Origin: Alcaligenaceae bacterium
Lineage (GTDB): Bacteria > Pseudomonadota > Gammaproteobacteria > Burkholderiales > Burkholderiaceae_B
Assembly (NCBI GenBank): GCA_029265795.1
Contig: JAJUGV010000006.1
Span: 1 to 64,000, forward strand
DNA length: 64,000 nucleotides
Reading direction: 5' to 3'
Shown here: in pieces, positions 37,650 to 47,641 of the stretch
Layout: every line of letters starts with the position of its first letter
How positions within the stretch are numbered: position 1 is the stretch's first letter
The notes under the pieces: model-generated
The model's database searches: none
The model's input: the letters and a program-made list of their open reading frames with translations, nothing else
Told to the model about the DNA's origin: nothing
Translations under genes and position numbers: made by a program

Positions 37650-38744
37650 TCAGCGTTGATATCCCGTGTCCAGGCGGCGCTCCAGCCCCTGGCTATAACG
37701 GGAGATCGCAAAACAGAAAATGAAATAGATCACGGCGATGAAGACATAGGCCTCGACACTGAAACCCCGCCACGCAGCGTCGGCAATCGCAGCCTTGGCC
37801 GCCTGGGTGAGATCGAAGATGCCTATGATGACCACCAGCGACGTGTCCTTGAAAAGAGCGATGAATATCCCCACCAGAGGGGGAATGACGACCTTAAGGG
37901 CCTGCGGCAGGATGATCAACCGAGTTTGCTGCCAATAGCTAAGCCCCAGTGAGTCGGCCCCTTCGTACTGCCCTTTGGGGATCGCCTGCAAACCGCCTCT
38001 GACAGTCTCCGCGATATACGCGGCTGCGAACAGAATGATTGCGATCTGAGCACGCAGCAACTTGTCGATGGTGAAGCCTTCCGGCAAAAACAGCGGCAGC
38101 ATCACGGACGACATAAAGAGCAGACTAATGAGGGGTACACCACGAATCAACTCGATATAGATGATGCATAACGACTTGATGGCCGGCATATTCGAACGGC
38201 GCCCGAGTGCCAGCAACACTCCCATGGGAAACGCAAAGGCGATTCCAAAGGTAGAGAGAATCAAGGTGAGTGGCAGACCGCCCCAGCGGTCATTTTCGAC
38301 ATAGGATAACCCAAACACCCCACCCCACATCAGCACCGCGACACTGACCAATGCGACAGTCCACAAGACCACCAACCATGGCTTCCAAAACCAGCGGATG
38401 GCACTGCAGATGAGGGCGGCGATGAGAATCACAGTCGCCAGCAGCGGCCGCCACTGTTCGTCGTAAGGGTAGAGGCCGAATAAAATCAGCCTGTGTTTTT
38501 CAGCGATAAAGGCCCAGCAGGCACCTTGTGCCTGGCGACATTCCTGTGCTGTTTCGGATGTAAAGTCGGCATCCAGGAACAGCCAATCGACCATAGCCGG
38601 TATTGCCAGAACCAGCAGCCAGCTTACCAGCACCGTTAGCAGCACATTGAGCGGCGAGGAGAACAGATTTTCTTTCAGCCAGGTAAGCCAGTTGCCGGAC
38701 GGACGGGGTGCGAGCATCTGCGGGGCGGTTGGGTTTGCACTCAT
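37650..38744 (-). CDS. aapM: General L-amino acid ABC transporter, permease AapM
   Basis: A 364-residue HisM/QM-type permease. It has the long N-terminal half specific to AapM (cytoplasmic start, membrane helices and the [33 protein letters not shown] periplasmic region). The conserved EAA loop ([30 protein letters not shown]) lies near 280-310. It pairs with AapQ to form the channel. It starts 1 bp from the end of aapQ. Confidence 0.94.
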   Translation of the reverse strand: MSANPTAPQMLAPRPSGNWLTWLKENLFSSPLNVLLTVLVSWLLVLAIPAMVDWLFLDADFTSETAQECRQAQGACWAFIAEKHRLILFGLYPYDEQWRPLLATVILIAALICSAIRWFWKPWLVVLWTVALVSVAVLMWGGVFGLSYVENDRWGGLPLTLILSTFGIAFAFPMGVLLALGRRSNMPAIKSLCIIYIELIRGVPLISLLFMSSVMLPLFLPEGFTIDKLLRAQIAIILFAAAYIAETVRGGLQAIPKGQYEGADSLGLSYWQQTRLIILPQALKVVIPPLVGIFIALFKDTSLVVIIGIFDLTQAAKAAIADAAWRGFSVEAYVFIAVIYFIFCFAISRYSQGLERRLDTGYQR

Positions 38745-38745
38745 G

Positions 38746-39933
38746 TCAACGCTCCACCAGCGCGATGCGCTTGTTGTACCAGTTCATGAAGATAGAGATC
38801 GACAGGCTCACCGTAAGATAGGCCGCCATGATTATGAGGATGCCTTCTATGGCCTGACCGGTCTGATTCAGGGTGGTGTTTACCACGGACACAATATCTG
38901 GATACCCAATGGCCACGGCCAGTGAACTGTTCTTTGTGAGGTTGAGATACTGGCTGGTCATGGGCGGGATAATGACGCGCAATGCCTGGGGCAATATCAC
39001 TAATCGCAAGATGCGCGCACGGGGTAGACCCAGCGCATACGCAGCTTCCCATTGACCACTGCCAACCGCCTGGATACCGGAGCGCACCACTTCGGCAACA
39101 AAGGCAGATGTATAGATGACCAAACCGAGCAGCAGCGCCGAAAATTCCGGGGACAAAGTAATACCGCCCACGAAGTTGAACCCCTTGAGCACGGGTATAT
39201 CCAGCGCGAGTTCAGCACCCCCGGCAACCCACCCGGCCAACGGCAAGGCAAGCAGCAAAGCGAGGGAAACACTGGCTAGCGGAAATATCTGCCCCGTGGC
39301 GGCCTGACGCTTTCGAGCCCAGTGAGCCACAAGCAATATCAAGACGATAGCGACACCCAGGCCGCCAAGAATCCAATCAAGGGCATCGCCCTGCAACGAG
39401 GGTAATTTGAGACCCCGGTTAGAAAGGAAAACCCCCGGCAGCGGCTGCAGAGCCTGCCGCGGCCCGGGCATGTTTTCAGTGATGATGGCATACCAGAAGA
39501 AAAGCTGGAGCAACAGTGGAATGTTGCGCATCACTTCCACATATACGCTTGCAACACCCGACACAAGCCAGTTCTTTGAAAGTCGGGCGATACCAATTAG
39601 CGTGCCAAGCAACGTGGCCAGCACAATGCCCACCACTGACACGCGCAGCGTATTGAGTAGACCCACCCAGATCGCGCGCCCATAGGTGTCGGCGGGGCTG
39701 TAGGCGACCGGTGATTCGCCGATTGCGAAGCCGGCCTCACGGCTGAGAAAGCCGAAGCCCGTCGAGATATTGCGTACAGAGAGGTTATGTAGCGTGTTGG
39801 AAACGAGGTACCAAATGACAAAACCAACGAGTCCCACCACGATTACCTGATACAGCAAGGCGCGCGTAGTAGGATCGTTCCAAGATAAGCGCCGACGGGC
39901 CGGCGCTGGTGTGGATGCGTTCTGTTTCGTCAT
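38746..39933 (-). CDS. aapQ: General L-amino acid ABC transporter, permease AapQ
   Basis: A 395-residue permease. I start it at MTKQNASTP (39933), since the track's extra 22 codons lack support. It has the AapQ N-terminal extension with the FLSREAGFAIGESPVAYSPADTYGRA periplasmic segment. The EAA motif is WEAAYALGLPRARILRLVILPQALRVIIPP near 300-330. About eight transmembrane helices are visible. It lies between aapJ and aapM. Confidence 0.93.
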   Translation of the reverse strand: MTKQNASTPAPARRRLSWNDPTTRALLYQVIVVGLVGFVIWYLVSNTLHNLSVRNISTGFGFLSREAGFAIGESPVAYSPADTYGRAIWVGLLNTLRVSVVGIVLATLLGTLIGIARLSKNWLVSGVASVYVEVMRNIPLLLQLFFWYAIITENMPGPRQALQPLPGVFLSNRGLKLPSLQGDALDWILGGLGVAIVLILLVAHWARKRQAATGQIFPLASVSLALLLALPLAGWVAGGAELALDIPVLKGFNFVGGITLSPEFSALLLGLVIYTSAFVAEVVRSGIQAVGSGQWEAAYALGLPRARILRLVILPQALRVIIPPMTSQYLNLTKNSSLAVAIGYPDIVSVVNTTLNQTGQAIEGILIIMAAYLTVSLSISIFMNWYNKRIALVER

Positions 39934-39977
39934 GGAATTCTGGGTGGCAGAAGCACAAACCGAAGTTCGGATTGCAT

Positions 39978-40005
39978 GGGCGGGAGCCGGGTCGGCCACC
40001 CGCCC
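39978..40005 (-). terminator. Intercistronic hairpin between aapJ and aapQ
   Basis: GGGCGGG (39978-39984) and CCCGCCC (39999-40005) form a GC-rich stem, with an inner GCC/GGC extension. There is no T-tract. Such hairpins after the first gene of a transporter operon commonly stabilise the binding-protein message or attenuate downstream expression. Confidence 0.5.
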
Positions 40006-40037
40006 TGGTGTGATTCAAGCTGCCGAGAGACGGCTAT

Positions 40038-41054
40038 TTAGCGGATGGGCCAACCGTACATCAGGCCGCCATCCTTCCATTGCGCGTTGAGGCCGCGCTC
40101 AAGCTTCATGGGCGACGACGCGCCAATGTTGCGATCGAAGGATTCACCGTAATTACCGACTTGCTTGATGATGTTGTAGGCCCACTTGTTGTCCAGACCC
40201 AAACCCTTACCCATTTCCCCGGTCACCCCGAGAATGCGCTGGATGTTGGGATTATCGCTCTTGAGCATTTCGTCGATGTTCTGAGACGTGATGCCGTACT
40301 CTTCCGCTTCCAGCATGGCGTTAAGCGCCCAGCGAACCACCATGAACCATTCATCGTCACCCTGACGAACCATGGGGCCGAGAGGCTCCTTGGAGAAGTC
40401 TTCAGGCAGTATGACGTGGTCATCGGGGTTGGGCAGCGTCGTACGTACCGTAGCCAGGCCGGATTTGTCAGTGGTGAAGGCATCGCAGCGCCCACCTTCG
40501 TAGGAACGCATGGCCTCGTCCGGGCTGTTGATTACGACGGGCGTGAACGACAGGCCGTTGGCACGGAACCAGTCTGCCAGGTTAAGTTCGGTGGTGGTAC
40601 CCGGCTGCACACAAACTGTGGCGTTGTCGAGCTCTTTGGCACTGGTGACACCCAGTTCCTTCTTCACCATGATGCCCTGGCTGTCGTAATAGTTAATGCC
40701 GGTGCTCATCAAGCCGAGTGTCGTGTCACGGGTGAGTGTGGCAGTGGTATTGCGGGTCAGGACGTCGACTTCGCCGGACTGAAGCGCGGTGAAACGCTGC
40801 TGAGTAGTGACCGAACTGACTTTGAACTTAGAGGCATCACCAAAGACCATGGCTGCAACGGCTCGGCAGATATCGACGTCGACACCATTCCACTCGCCCT
40901 TGCTGTCGGCAATGGAAAAGCCCGGCAAGCCTGTGTGCACGCCGCACTGGACAAAACCTTTCTTCTTGACGGCATCGAAGGTCTCGCCTGCGTGGGCGGC
41001 CGTGCCGATGCAGAACAAGGACGCGCCAATAGCCAACGCTGTTTTCAATTTCAT
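40038..41054 (-). CDS. aapJ: General L-amino acid ABC transporter, substrate-binding protein
   Basis: A 338-residue periplasmic binding protein. The start is MKLKTALAIGA (41054). The ORF track's 79-codon extension is rejected because it runs past a proper signal peptide (cleavage AHA-GE near 22). The mature domain has FVQCGVHTGLPGFSIADSKGEWNGVDVDICRA, TTQQRFTALQSGEVDVLTRN and DAFTTDKSGLA, all typical of AapJ/BztA. It leads the operon; a hairpin separates it from aapQ, fitting higher expression of the binding protein. Confidence 0.95.
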   Translation of the reverse strand: MKLKTALAIGASLFCIGTAAHAGETFDAVKKKGFVQCGVHTGLPGFSIADSKGEWNGVDVDICRAVAAMVFGDASKFKVSSVTTQQRFTALQSGEVDVLTRNTTATLTRDTTLGLMSTGINYYDSQGIMVKKELGVTSAKELDNATVCVQPGTTTELNLADWFRANGLSFTPVVINSPDEAMRSYEGGRCDAFTTDKSGLATVRTTLPNPDDHVILPEDFSKEPLGPMVRQGDDEWFMVVRWALNAMLEAEEYGITSQNIDEMLKSDNPNIQRILGVTGEMGKGLGLDNKWAYNIIKQVGNYGESFDRNIGASSPMKLERGLNAQWKDGGLMYGWPIR

Positions 41055-41213
41055 GGAGTCTCCTCGTGTTCTCGTTATGACTGCTTGTTCGTGGCATACA
41101 ATGAGCAGCCACGGCTTCAAGAATGTAGCCGCTCGAATACCGCCCGTAACATGGGGGATATCCCTTGAGACTTCGTGTAACAAAGCGCGCGTAACCACGG
41201 CCCAAGCGATCCG

Positions 41214-41879
41214 ATGATCGAATTCCAGCATGTGTTCAAGTCCTACGGACGCGGTCGCAATATTCTTGCGGACGTCAATTTCCGTATTCAACCCGGCGAA
41301 TTTATTTTCGTTTCGGGTCCTTCAGGGGCGGGCAAGTCCACCTTGCTTAAGCTGATCGGTGGTCTTGAGCCTCCCAGCCGGGGTGCAACCCTGATCAACG
41401 GCCACCGCAGCGACCGCATGCCTGCGCGGGCCCGGCCTTATCTGCGTCGCGCAGTCGGTGTCATATTGCAGGACACACACCTGCTGTACGACCGCAGCGC
41501 CATTCAGAACGTACTGCTACCTTTGGCTGTGGCCGGCCACTCTCCCGCGACAGCGATTTCGCGGGCCCGGGCAGCGATGGAAAAAGTAGGCTTATCCGGC
41601 AAGGAAGACCTCAACCCCATTGAAATGTCAGGCGGCGAACAGCAACGCCTTGCCATTGCGCGAGCCATTGTCAACCGGCCTTCCATTCTGATTGCCGATG
41701 AACCCACCGCCAACCTTGACGAAGACAGCGCGCGCCGCATTATGGACGTCTTCCGTGATTTCAACCGGGTGGGGGTCACCACCTTGATTGCATCGCACGA
41801 CCGTAGACTGATGGCCACCTATGCCAACCGCACGATGCGGATAGAAGGCGGGCGCTTCACGGATATACCGGGGGTATGA
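41214..41879 (+). CDS. ftsE: Cell division ATP-binding protein FtsE
   Basis: A 221-residue ABC ATPase. Starting MIEFQHVFKSYG, it has Walker A GPSGAGKST near 36, the signature MSGGEQQRLAIARAI near 139 and Walker B ILIADEPTANLD near 160. With FtsX it controls septal peptidoglycan hydrolase activation. The overlap with ftsX is ATGA. The ftsY and rpoH genes that flank ftsEX in gammaproteobacteria are absent; mutY follows instead. Confidence 0.94.
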   Translation: MIEFQHVFKSYGRGRNILADVNFRIQPGEFIFVSGPSGAGKSTLLKLIGGLEPPSRGATLINGHRSDRMPARARPYLRRAVGVILQDTHLLYDRSAIQNVLLPLAVAGHSPATAISRARAAMEKVGLSGKEDLNPIEMSGGEQQRLAIARAIVNRPSILIADEPTANLDEDSARRIMDVFRDFNRVGVTTLIASHDRRLMATYANRTMRIEGGRFTDIPGV

Positions 41880-42787
41880 TGAAGCGCTGGCTGAATCAAC
41901 ACCGTTACGCGTTCCGCGTTGCCTTGCGCAGGCTCTATAACCAGCCGTTTTCCTCGCTATGCAATATCCTGGTTATCAGTCTGAGCCTTGCCGTGCCTAT
42001 TGTGGTATCGGCAGTGCTGGATACCGCCAAGCCGGTCGTCCGCCAGATACCGGTGTCTGCCGAAGTCACGCTTTATCTGGTACGTGACGCGGCCCCGGGC
42101 ACCGCCTCCAGGCTCGCCTCAGAGCTGCAAGAGCGTCATACCGACGACATTGCAGCCATCGAAGTCATCGACCGTGATCGGGCGCTGGCAGAGCTTCGTG
42201 ATCGCCCCGCCTGGTCTGATGCGTTGGCAGTGCTGCCCGACAACCCTTTGCCTGATGCCGTAGTCGTCACATTGCGTCAGCATCCGGACATCGGAGCAAC
42301 GAGCAAACGTCTGGGTGCAGAATGGGCGCAGCTTGAGCCGGTGGACACCGTACAGATGGACAGCGTATGGGTGCAGCGGCTGCAGGCAATGCTGGATTTC
42401 CTGAGCATCGGTTTGTGGATATTGGCACTCAGTGTCGCGATTGTGGTGCTCGCTACGGTATTCAACACCGTGCGACTGCAGGCTCTTACCCAGCGAGAAG
42501 AAATCGCCATTGCGCGCCTCGTAGGCGCGACCGAATCCTTCGTTCGTCGGCCCTTTCTTTACCTTGGTGCATTGACCGGTCTGTTTTCCTCCGGACTGGC
42601 CATCGCTGCTGCGTGGGCAGCCCTGCAACCGCTGAATACGGCAATTAATCGGCTGGCCAGCAGCTACGGCACGGAGCTGGCACTGCGTCTGCCCGATCAA
42701 GTCAGCCTGCTACTGGCCAGCTTGGTGGTAGCCATACTTGGCGCTTTCGCGGCGCGCTGGTCAGTGACACGCAACACCCGATTCTGA
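41876..42787 (+). CDS. ftsX: Cell division protein FtsX
   Basis: A 303-residue membrane protein with an N-terminal helix (about 30-50), a periplasmic loop (about 55-165) and three C-terminal helices in the FtsX/MacB permease domain (about 170-300), with the EEIAIARLVGATESFVRRPFLYLG segment typical of FtsX. It partners with FtsE, with which it is translationally coupled. It is followed by mutY after 2 bp, so all three are probably one transcript. Confidence 0.93.
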   Translation: MMKRWLNQHRYAFRVALRRLYNQPFSSLCNILVISLSLAVPIVVSAVLDTAKPVVRQIPVSAEVTLYLVRDAAPGTASRLASELQERHTDDIAAIEVIDRDRALAELRDRPAWSDALAVLPDNPLPDAVVVTLRQHPDIGATSKRLGAEWAQLEPVDTVQMDSVWVQRLQAMLDFLSIGLWILALSVAIVVLATVFNTVRLQALTQREEIAIARLVGATESFVRRPFLYLGALTGLFSSGLAIAAAWAALQPLNTAINRLASSYGTELALRLPDQVSLLLASLVVAILGAFAARWSVTRNTRF

Positions 42788-42789
42788 AA

Positions 42790-43875
42790 ATGTCTTCTAT
42801 ACCCAAGTTGCACGACTTTGCCATGCGCATCTGTGCGTGGCACGGTGAGCACGGACGCCATGAACTGCCTTGGCAAGGTGGTACCGACCCTTACCGCATC
42901 TGGCTGTCTGAAATCATGCTTCAGCAAACTCAGGTGGCGACCGTCATTCCGTACTATCACCGGTTTCTGGAGCGCTTTCCCGATATCGAGACGCTTGCAC
43001 ATGCCACCCAGGAAGAGGTGATGCCCTACTGGGCAGGTCTGGGTTATTACGCCCGTGCCCGCAACCTGCATCGCTGTGCTCAGGTGCTGATGTCGGAACA
43101 CGGGGGCCGCTTCCCACTTAGCTCGGAAGAAATTGCACAGCTGCCCGGCATCGGGCGTTCGACTGCCGCTGCTATCGCCGCTTTTTCCTATGGAGAGCGC
43201 TCGCCCATCATGGATGGCAACGTCAAACGGGTGTTCACGCGGTTTTTTGGCGTCCACGGCTATCCGGGAATACGGTCCGTCGAGCAACGTCTCTGGGCTT
43301 TGGCCGAACAGGCGCTGGAGCAAGCTCCGCCCGAGCTGGATATGACTGCCTATACCCAAGGCCTCATGGATCTCGGGTCTCAAACCTGCCGCCGCGGCAC
43401 GCCCCGTTGCGACGTATGTCCGCTGGCCTCAGACTGTGAAGCGAAGCGACTCGGCCTACAACAGGCACTTCCCGAGCCACGCCCGCGGCGCCCTATTCCT
43501 GAACGGCAGTGCGCAATGCTCCTGCTTCACGGTGACGGTCACGTACTGCTGGAGATGCAGCCTCAAACCGGTGTGTGGGGCGGGTTATGGAGCCTGCCGC
43601 GCTTCGATAGTTCGCAAGAACTTGTAGAGGCCTGCCTAGCGAAAGGCATTGTGGTGCCCGACGCGGCGCGCATGGCCGGCTTCGTTCATGTGTTCACCCA
43701 TTTCCGTTTGCACATCGAGCCTTGGCTGGTGGAGGCGTCACCGACAATCGCTGAACCGCTTGCCGAGCAACGATGGGTCGCCTTCGATGAGCTGGATCAG
43801 ACTGCGGTGCCTGCTCCGGTGCGCACCTTACTAGACGCTTTACCACTGGGTCAGGCTGAATTACGCGGGGGATGA
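42790..43875 (+). CDS. mutY: Adenine DNA glycosylase
   Basis: A 361-residue base-excision enzyme removing A opposite 8-oxoG. The N-terminal half has ELPWQ, MLQQTQVATVIPYY, and the HhH motif LPGIGRSTAAAIAAF followed by the catalytic Asp in IMDGNVKRV. The [4Fe-4S] cluster ligands are CRRGTPRCDVCPLASDC (C-x6-C-x2-C-x5-C). The C-terminal NUDIX-like domain recognises 8-oxoG. The 3' end overlaps rodA on the opposite strand by 25 bp. Confidence 0.96.
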   Translation: MSSIPKLHDFAMRICAWHGEHGRHELPWQGGTDPYRIWLSEIMLQQTQVATVIPYYHRFLERFPDIETLAHATQEEVMPYWAGLGYYARARNLHRCAQVLMSEHGGRFPLSSEEIAQLPGIGRSTAAAIAAFSYGERSPIMDGNVKRVFTRFFGVHGYPGIRSVEQRLWALAEQALEQAPPELDMTAYTQGLMDLGSQTCRRGTPRCDVCPLASDCEAKRLGLQQALPEPRPRRPIPERQCAMLLLHGDGHVLLEMQPQTGVWGGLWSLPRFDSSQELVEACLAKGIVVPDAARMAGFVHVFTHFRLHIEPWLVEASPTIAEPLAEQRWVAFDELDQTAVPAPVRTLLDALPLGQAELRGG

Positions 43876-44993
43876 TAGCGGCTGATGCTCATCAAGATGC
43901 CCCCCGCCACACCAAGGGTCAGCAATGCGGTACCGCCGTAGCTCATGAAAGGTAAGGGCACCCCCACCACCGGCAAAATACCGGTGACCATTCCAATGTT
44001 CACGAACACGTACACAAAGAACGTCATAGCCATGCCACCGGCAAGAAGTCGCCCATATTGAGTTCGCGCTTGCATCGCAATATGTAGCCCGCGCAGCACC
44101 AGCAACCCATAAAGAACGAGCAGCATGATGCCGCCATAGAGGCCGAATTCTTCCGCGAAAACGGCGAAGATGAAGTCGGTGGAGCGCTCGGGGATGAAGT
44201 CCAGGTGGGCCTGTGTGCCTTTCAGATATCCTTTGCCATAAATACCGCCTGACCCAATAGCGATCATTGATTGGATGGTGTGAAACCCGCGGCCCAACGG
44301 ATCTGCGCTGGGATCCAACAGCGTGCACACCCGGTGCTTCTGATATTCGTGCAGCACCACCCAATCCACATCCGGCCGGCAGATCGTGTCTTCGTAATAG
44401 ATCACGCCACCTATCAGCATGGTCCCGGCCAGGAACAGCGGCACTAATAAGCGGAACGACAAGCCGCCAAAATAAATGACGAAGAAACCACTGGCAAATA
44501 CCAGCAACGCGGTGCCTAGATCGGGCTGACGCACAATCAGGATGAAAGGAATCGCCAGCAACAGCGCCGCCACCAAATGATCACGTAGGCGCAGGCCCCC
44601 CTGATGTTTATGGAAATACCAGGCCAGCATCATGGGCACAGAGATTTTCAGCATCTCGGAAGGCTGCAAACGCACCACTCCCAGATCCAGCCAGCGTGTG
44701 GCGCCCTTGCTGGTCTCTCCAAAAAACTCAACCCCCAACAGCAGCAATACACCCACTGCATAAACATAGGGCGACAGCCGCATCAACAGCGGCGGCGGCA
44801 TGGCCGCTGCAATCCATAGCGCGACGAACGCGACCCCAAAGTTGCGTGCCTGATCGGAAAATCGCCAGTCAGTACCACCGACTGCCGAATGCATGATGGT
44901 CAACCCAAGCAGGGACATGATGACCAGCAAAGCCAGCAACGGCCAGTCGAAGGCGGTAAGGATGCGCAGGCCCTGCTGTGCAACTCTTCTCAT
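43851..44993 (-). CDS. rodA: Rod-shape peptidoglycan polymerase RodA
   Basis: A 380-residue SEDS-family glycosyltransferase with about ten membrane helices. Signatures: GATRWLDLGVVRLQPSEMLKI near 100-120, the catalytic-loop Asp region HLDFIPERSTDFIFAVFAEEFG near 265-290, and the C-terminal PLPFMSYGGTALLTLG. It polymerises lipid II with PBP2 (mrdA), which is upstream with a 4-bp ATGA overlap. It is the last gene of the mre operon. Confidence 0.96.
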   Translation of the reverse strand: MRRVAQQGLRILTAFDWPLLALLVIMSLLGLTIMHSAVGGTDWRFSDQARNFGVAFVALWIAAAMPPPLLMRLSPYVYAVGVLLLLGVEFFGETSKGATRWLDLGVVRLQPSEMLKISVPMMLAWYFHKHQGGLRLRDHLVAALLLAIPFILIVRQPDLGTALLVFASGFFVIYFGGLSFRLLVPLFLAGTMLIGGVIYYEDTICRPDVDWVVLHEYQKHRVCTLLDPSADPLGRGFHTIQSMIAIGSGGIYGKGYLKGTQAHLDFIPERSTDFIFAVFAEEFGLYGGIMLLVLYGLLVLRGLHIAMQARTQYGRLLAGGMAMTFFVYVFVNIGMVTGILPVVGVPLPFMSYGGTALLTLGVAGGILMSISRYHPPRNSA

Positions 44994-47056
44994 TCCACGC
45001 TCCTGAGCTGTAAACGCAGGGGCGGCTGTGTCGGTGTGGGCACTACCGGTCTGGGGCCGTCTTCATCTTCTAAAGGTTCAGGCGGGAGGTCTTCCAACGC
45101 AATCATCGCATCCGGCGACTCGCCTTCCATGCCTTCCTCACCCGGCTCGATCGTCACACCGCGCTGATAGGCCAGCTTGGCTGCATGTGCCGCTTGTCGA
45201 GCCGCCACCCGTTCAGGCTCCAACCAATAATCAAAGACCTTGCGCGCAATGGGTGCCGCTGCGGTGGTGCCCCAGCCACCGTTTTCTACGATGACGCCCA
45301 AAGCAATCTGCGGGTCTTCTACCGGCGCGTACGCCATAAAGAGGGAGTGGTCGCGCAAGCGTTCATCGACGGCATCCGCGTCATAACGTGTGCCTCGCAG
45401 ACTGAAAACCTGGGCCGTACCGGTTTTGCCCGCAGCCTGGTATTCGGCCCCCTGAAACACTCGACGAGCGGTTCCCTTACGCACCACATCAGCCATCGCA
45501 TCCCGTATCACCGCCAGGTTCTCAGGTTTCAGTGGGATGATATGCGATGGACCGGTAACGGTTTTCTCGGGCGCCTCGGCTCGGGGCCAGTGGATTTCGT
45601 CAACCAGATGCGGACGCATGTAAACACCATTATTGGCCAGGACCGCTGTGGCCTGTGCCAGTTGCAGCAAGGTGAAGGAGTTGTAGCCCTGACCCACCGC
45701 CACTGAGACGGTTTCACCGGCGTACCACCGTTGCTGTGACGGTTTCTTGTAGGCTTTGCGCTTCCATTCCGTAGAAGGCAGGATGCCACGGCGCTCACCG
45801 TTCAAATCTATCCCTGTACGTTGGCCAAACCCAAACTGCTTGGCGAAATCGTGCAAGGCATTAACACCGATTTCGGGACCCAAGGAATAGAAGTACGTGT
45901 CGGATGACACCACGATTGCCCTGTGCATATCCGTAGCGCCATAGGCCGCACCGCCCGCATTTCGAAAGCGCTGTCCGCCGAACTCGTAATAGCCAGGGTC
46001 ATGAATCCGTTCTTTAGGGTCACGTTTGCCCAGCTCGAGCGCGGCCAGCGCAACGAAGGGCTTATACGTCGAACCGATAGGATAGGTTCCCGTTAACGGC
46101 CGGTTGACCAAAGGATGGTCGGGCGACTCGTTCAGACGCTTCCAGTTTTCCACGTCTATGCCGTCCACGAACAGATTCGGGTCGAAGGAAGGCGCCGATA
46201 CAAAGGCCAGCACCTCGCCGGTGGGTGGATGAATGGCAACCAGCGCACCGCGCCGCCCTTCAAACTCTTTCTCCACCACTTTCTGCAGGTTAATGTCCAA
46301 CGACAAGCGCAAGTTCGCACCCGGAACAGGGTCGATCCGGCTTAGTGTACGTACCGGCCGACCCGAAGCAGTCACTTCAACTTCTTCTACGCCCGTACGC
46401 CCGTGCAGTACCTCTTCCCAAGTATGCTCAATGCCCTGCTTACCGATCACCTGCGTGCCTCGGTAATTACCGATATTGCCTTCCTCTTCGAGTCGTTGCA
46501 GATCAGCTTCGGAAATACGGCCCACATACCCTAATACATGTGCGGCAGTTTCCCCATGTGGATATTCACGCACCCATCGGGCCTGCAGCTCCACGCCGGG
46601 AAAGCGCCAGGCATGCGCAGCGAACCATGACGCGTCTTCGTCGCTAAGGTTGTTACGCAGAAGTATTGGGCTATAGCGCCCGTTCTGCGCGACATTTTTC
46701 AGGAAGCGTCTCCGATCGCGAGGAGAGATCTCAACTACTGCTGAGATCTCGTCCAACATAGATTCCATATCACGCTGCACCTGCGCAGGGATGACAGTCA
46801 AAATGTAATCGCGGTGATTGCTGGCCAGCACAATACCATTGCGGTCCACGATCTCGCCCCGTCGGGGCGGAATCGGTACGACCGTGATGCGGTTCTGCTC
46901 GGCCCTGGCGGACAAGCCATCGTGACGCACAACCTGCAGATGCCAAAGGCGTGCACCCAGCAGGCAAAAGCAGATGAGCGCGAAGATACCCGCAACCCAC
47001 ACGCGTATGGCTATACGTTTGCGCTGTATCTGGGTGGTCTTCTTGAACTCAAACAT
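44990..47056 (-). CDS. mrdA: Penicillin-binding protein 2 (elongation transpeptidase)
   Basis: A 688-residue class B PBP with one N-terminal membrane anchor (about 17-40). A pedestal domain is followed by the transpeptidase: active-site SxxK is in YPIGSTYKPF near 335, the SSDTYFY segment gives the SxN-type motif region, and KTG is in AAGKTGTAQV near 550. It crosslinks the lateral wall with RodA. The acidic C-terminal tail after about 640 is longer than in E. coli PBP2 (633 aa). Confidence 0.96.
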   Translation of the reverse strand: MFEFKKTTQIQRKRIAIRVWVAGIFALICFCLLGARLWHLQVVRHDGLSARAEQNRITVVPIPPRRGEIVDRNGIVLASNHRDYILTVIPAQVQRDMESMLDEISAVVEISPRDRRRFLKNVAQNGRYSPILLRNNLSDEDASWFAAHAWRFPGVELQARWVREYPHGETAAHVLGYVGRISEADLQRLEEEGNIGNYRGTQVIGKQGIEHTWEEVLHGRTGVEEVEVTASGRPVRTLSRIDPVPGANLRLSLDINLQKVVEKEFEGRRGALVAIHPPTGEVLAFVSAPSFDPNLFVDGIDVENWKRLNESPDHPLVNRPLTGTYPIGSTYKPFVALAALELGKRDPKERIHDPGYYEFGGQRFRNAGGAAYGATDMHRAIVVSSDTYFYSLGPEIGVNALHDFAKQFGFGQRTGIDLNGERRGILPSTEWKRKAYKKPSQQRWYAGETVSVAVGQGYNSFTLLQLAQATAVLANNGVYMRPHLVDEIHWPRAEAPEKTVTGPSHIIPLKPENLAVIRDAMADVVRKGTARRVFQGAEYQAAGKTGTAQVFSLRGTRYDADAVDERLRDHSLFMAYAPVEDPQIALGVIVENGGWGTTAAAPIARKVFDYWLEPERVAARQAAHAAKLAYQRGVTIEPGEEGMEGESPDAMIALEDLPPEPLEDEDGPRPVVPTPTQPPLRLQLRSVE

Positions 47057-47071
47057 GTGTGCCCGCCACCG

Positions 47072-47641
47072 TTACACCGCGCCGCCGTCCCCTTCCTCAT
47101 GTCGACGCTGGGGCATCTGCAGCAATACATCGAGCAGCGGCCACAATAGCGCCATGAGGAAGGCAGACCACAGCCAGCTCCAGCCCAGCCACTCGCCCGC
47201 CAGCCAGCCTTCTATGAGCCGGCTGGCCGAATTAGCAATCACAAAAACCGGCAGCACATGCAGACACTGCACCACGGAATTGAAACGCTGCAGACGACGC
47301 GCCAGCGCCAACGTACCGTAGGCCGCCAGCGTGTAGGTCAGCGCGTGCACCCCAAGCAAGCTGCCATCGTGCACATCCATGAGCAGGCCGAAACAGAATG
47401 CGGTGCCCATGCCAACGCGCCTGGGTTCGTTCAGGCACCAATAGGCAATGACCAGGAGCAGCAGGTCCGGAGCGGGCTGCCACACCCTCCAGGGCAGCAA
47501 AGAAAATAGCCATACCAGCGCGACGGACAGCCAAATAAAACCAGGGCTCGCCGCCAGGCGAAACGGTTCCGCATCGACCGGTTCCAGCGAGGACAGCCCC
47601 GGCCCTTTCCGAGTCACCTCAACCTTTACTCGGCGTGCCAT
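47072..47641 (-). CDS. mreD: Rod-shape determining protein MreD
   Basis: A 189-residue membrane protein with about five or six helices starting near residue 30. The GFIWLSVALVWLFSLLPW, CFGLLMDVHDGSLLGVHALTYTLAAY and GWSWLWSAFLMALLWP stretches match MreD. The family is poorly conserved, so position between mreC and mrdA is the strongest support. The stop of mreC overlaps its ATG by 1 bp. Confidence 0.92.
   Translation of the reverse strand: MARRVKVEVTRKGPGLSSLEPVDAEPFRLAASPGFIWLSVALVWLFSLLPWRVWQPAPDLLLLVIAYWCLNEPRRVGMGTAFCFGLLMDVHDGSLLGVHALTYTLAAYGTLALARRLQRFNSVVQCLHVLPVFVIANSASRLIEGWLAGEWLGWSWLWSAFLMALLWPLLDVLLQMPQRRHEEGDGGAV

Noticed and set aside
40080-41168. 362-residue plus-strand ORF opposite aapJ
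   Set aside because: Antisense shadow of a gene with a signal peptide and full binding-protein motifs; long open antisense frames are common at this GC content.
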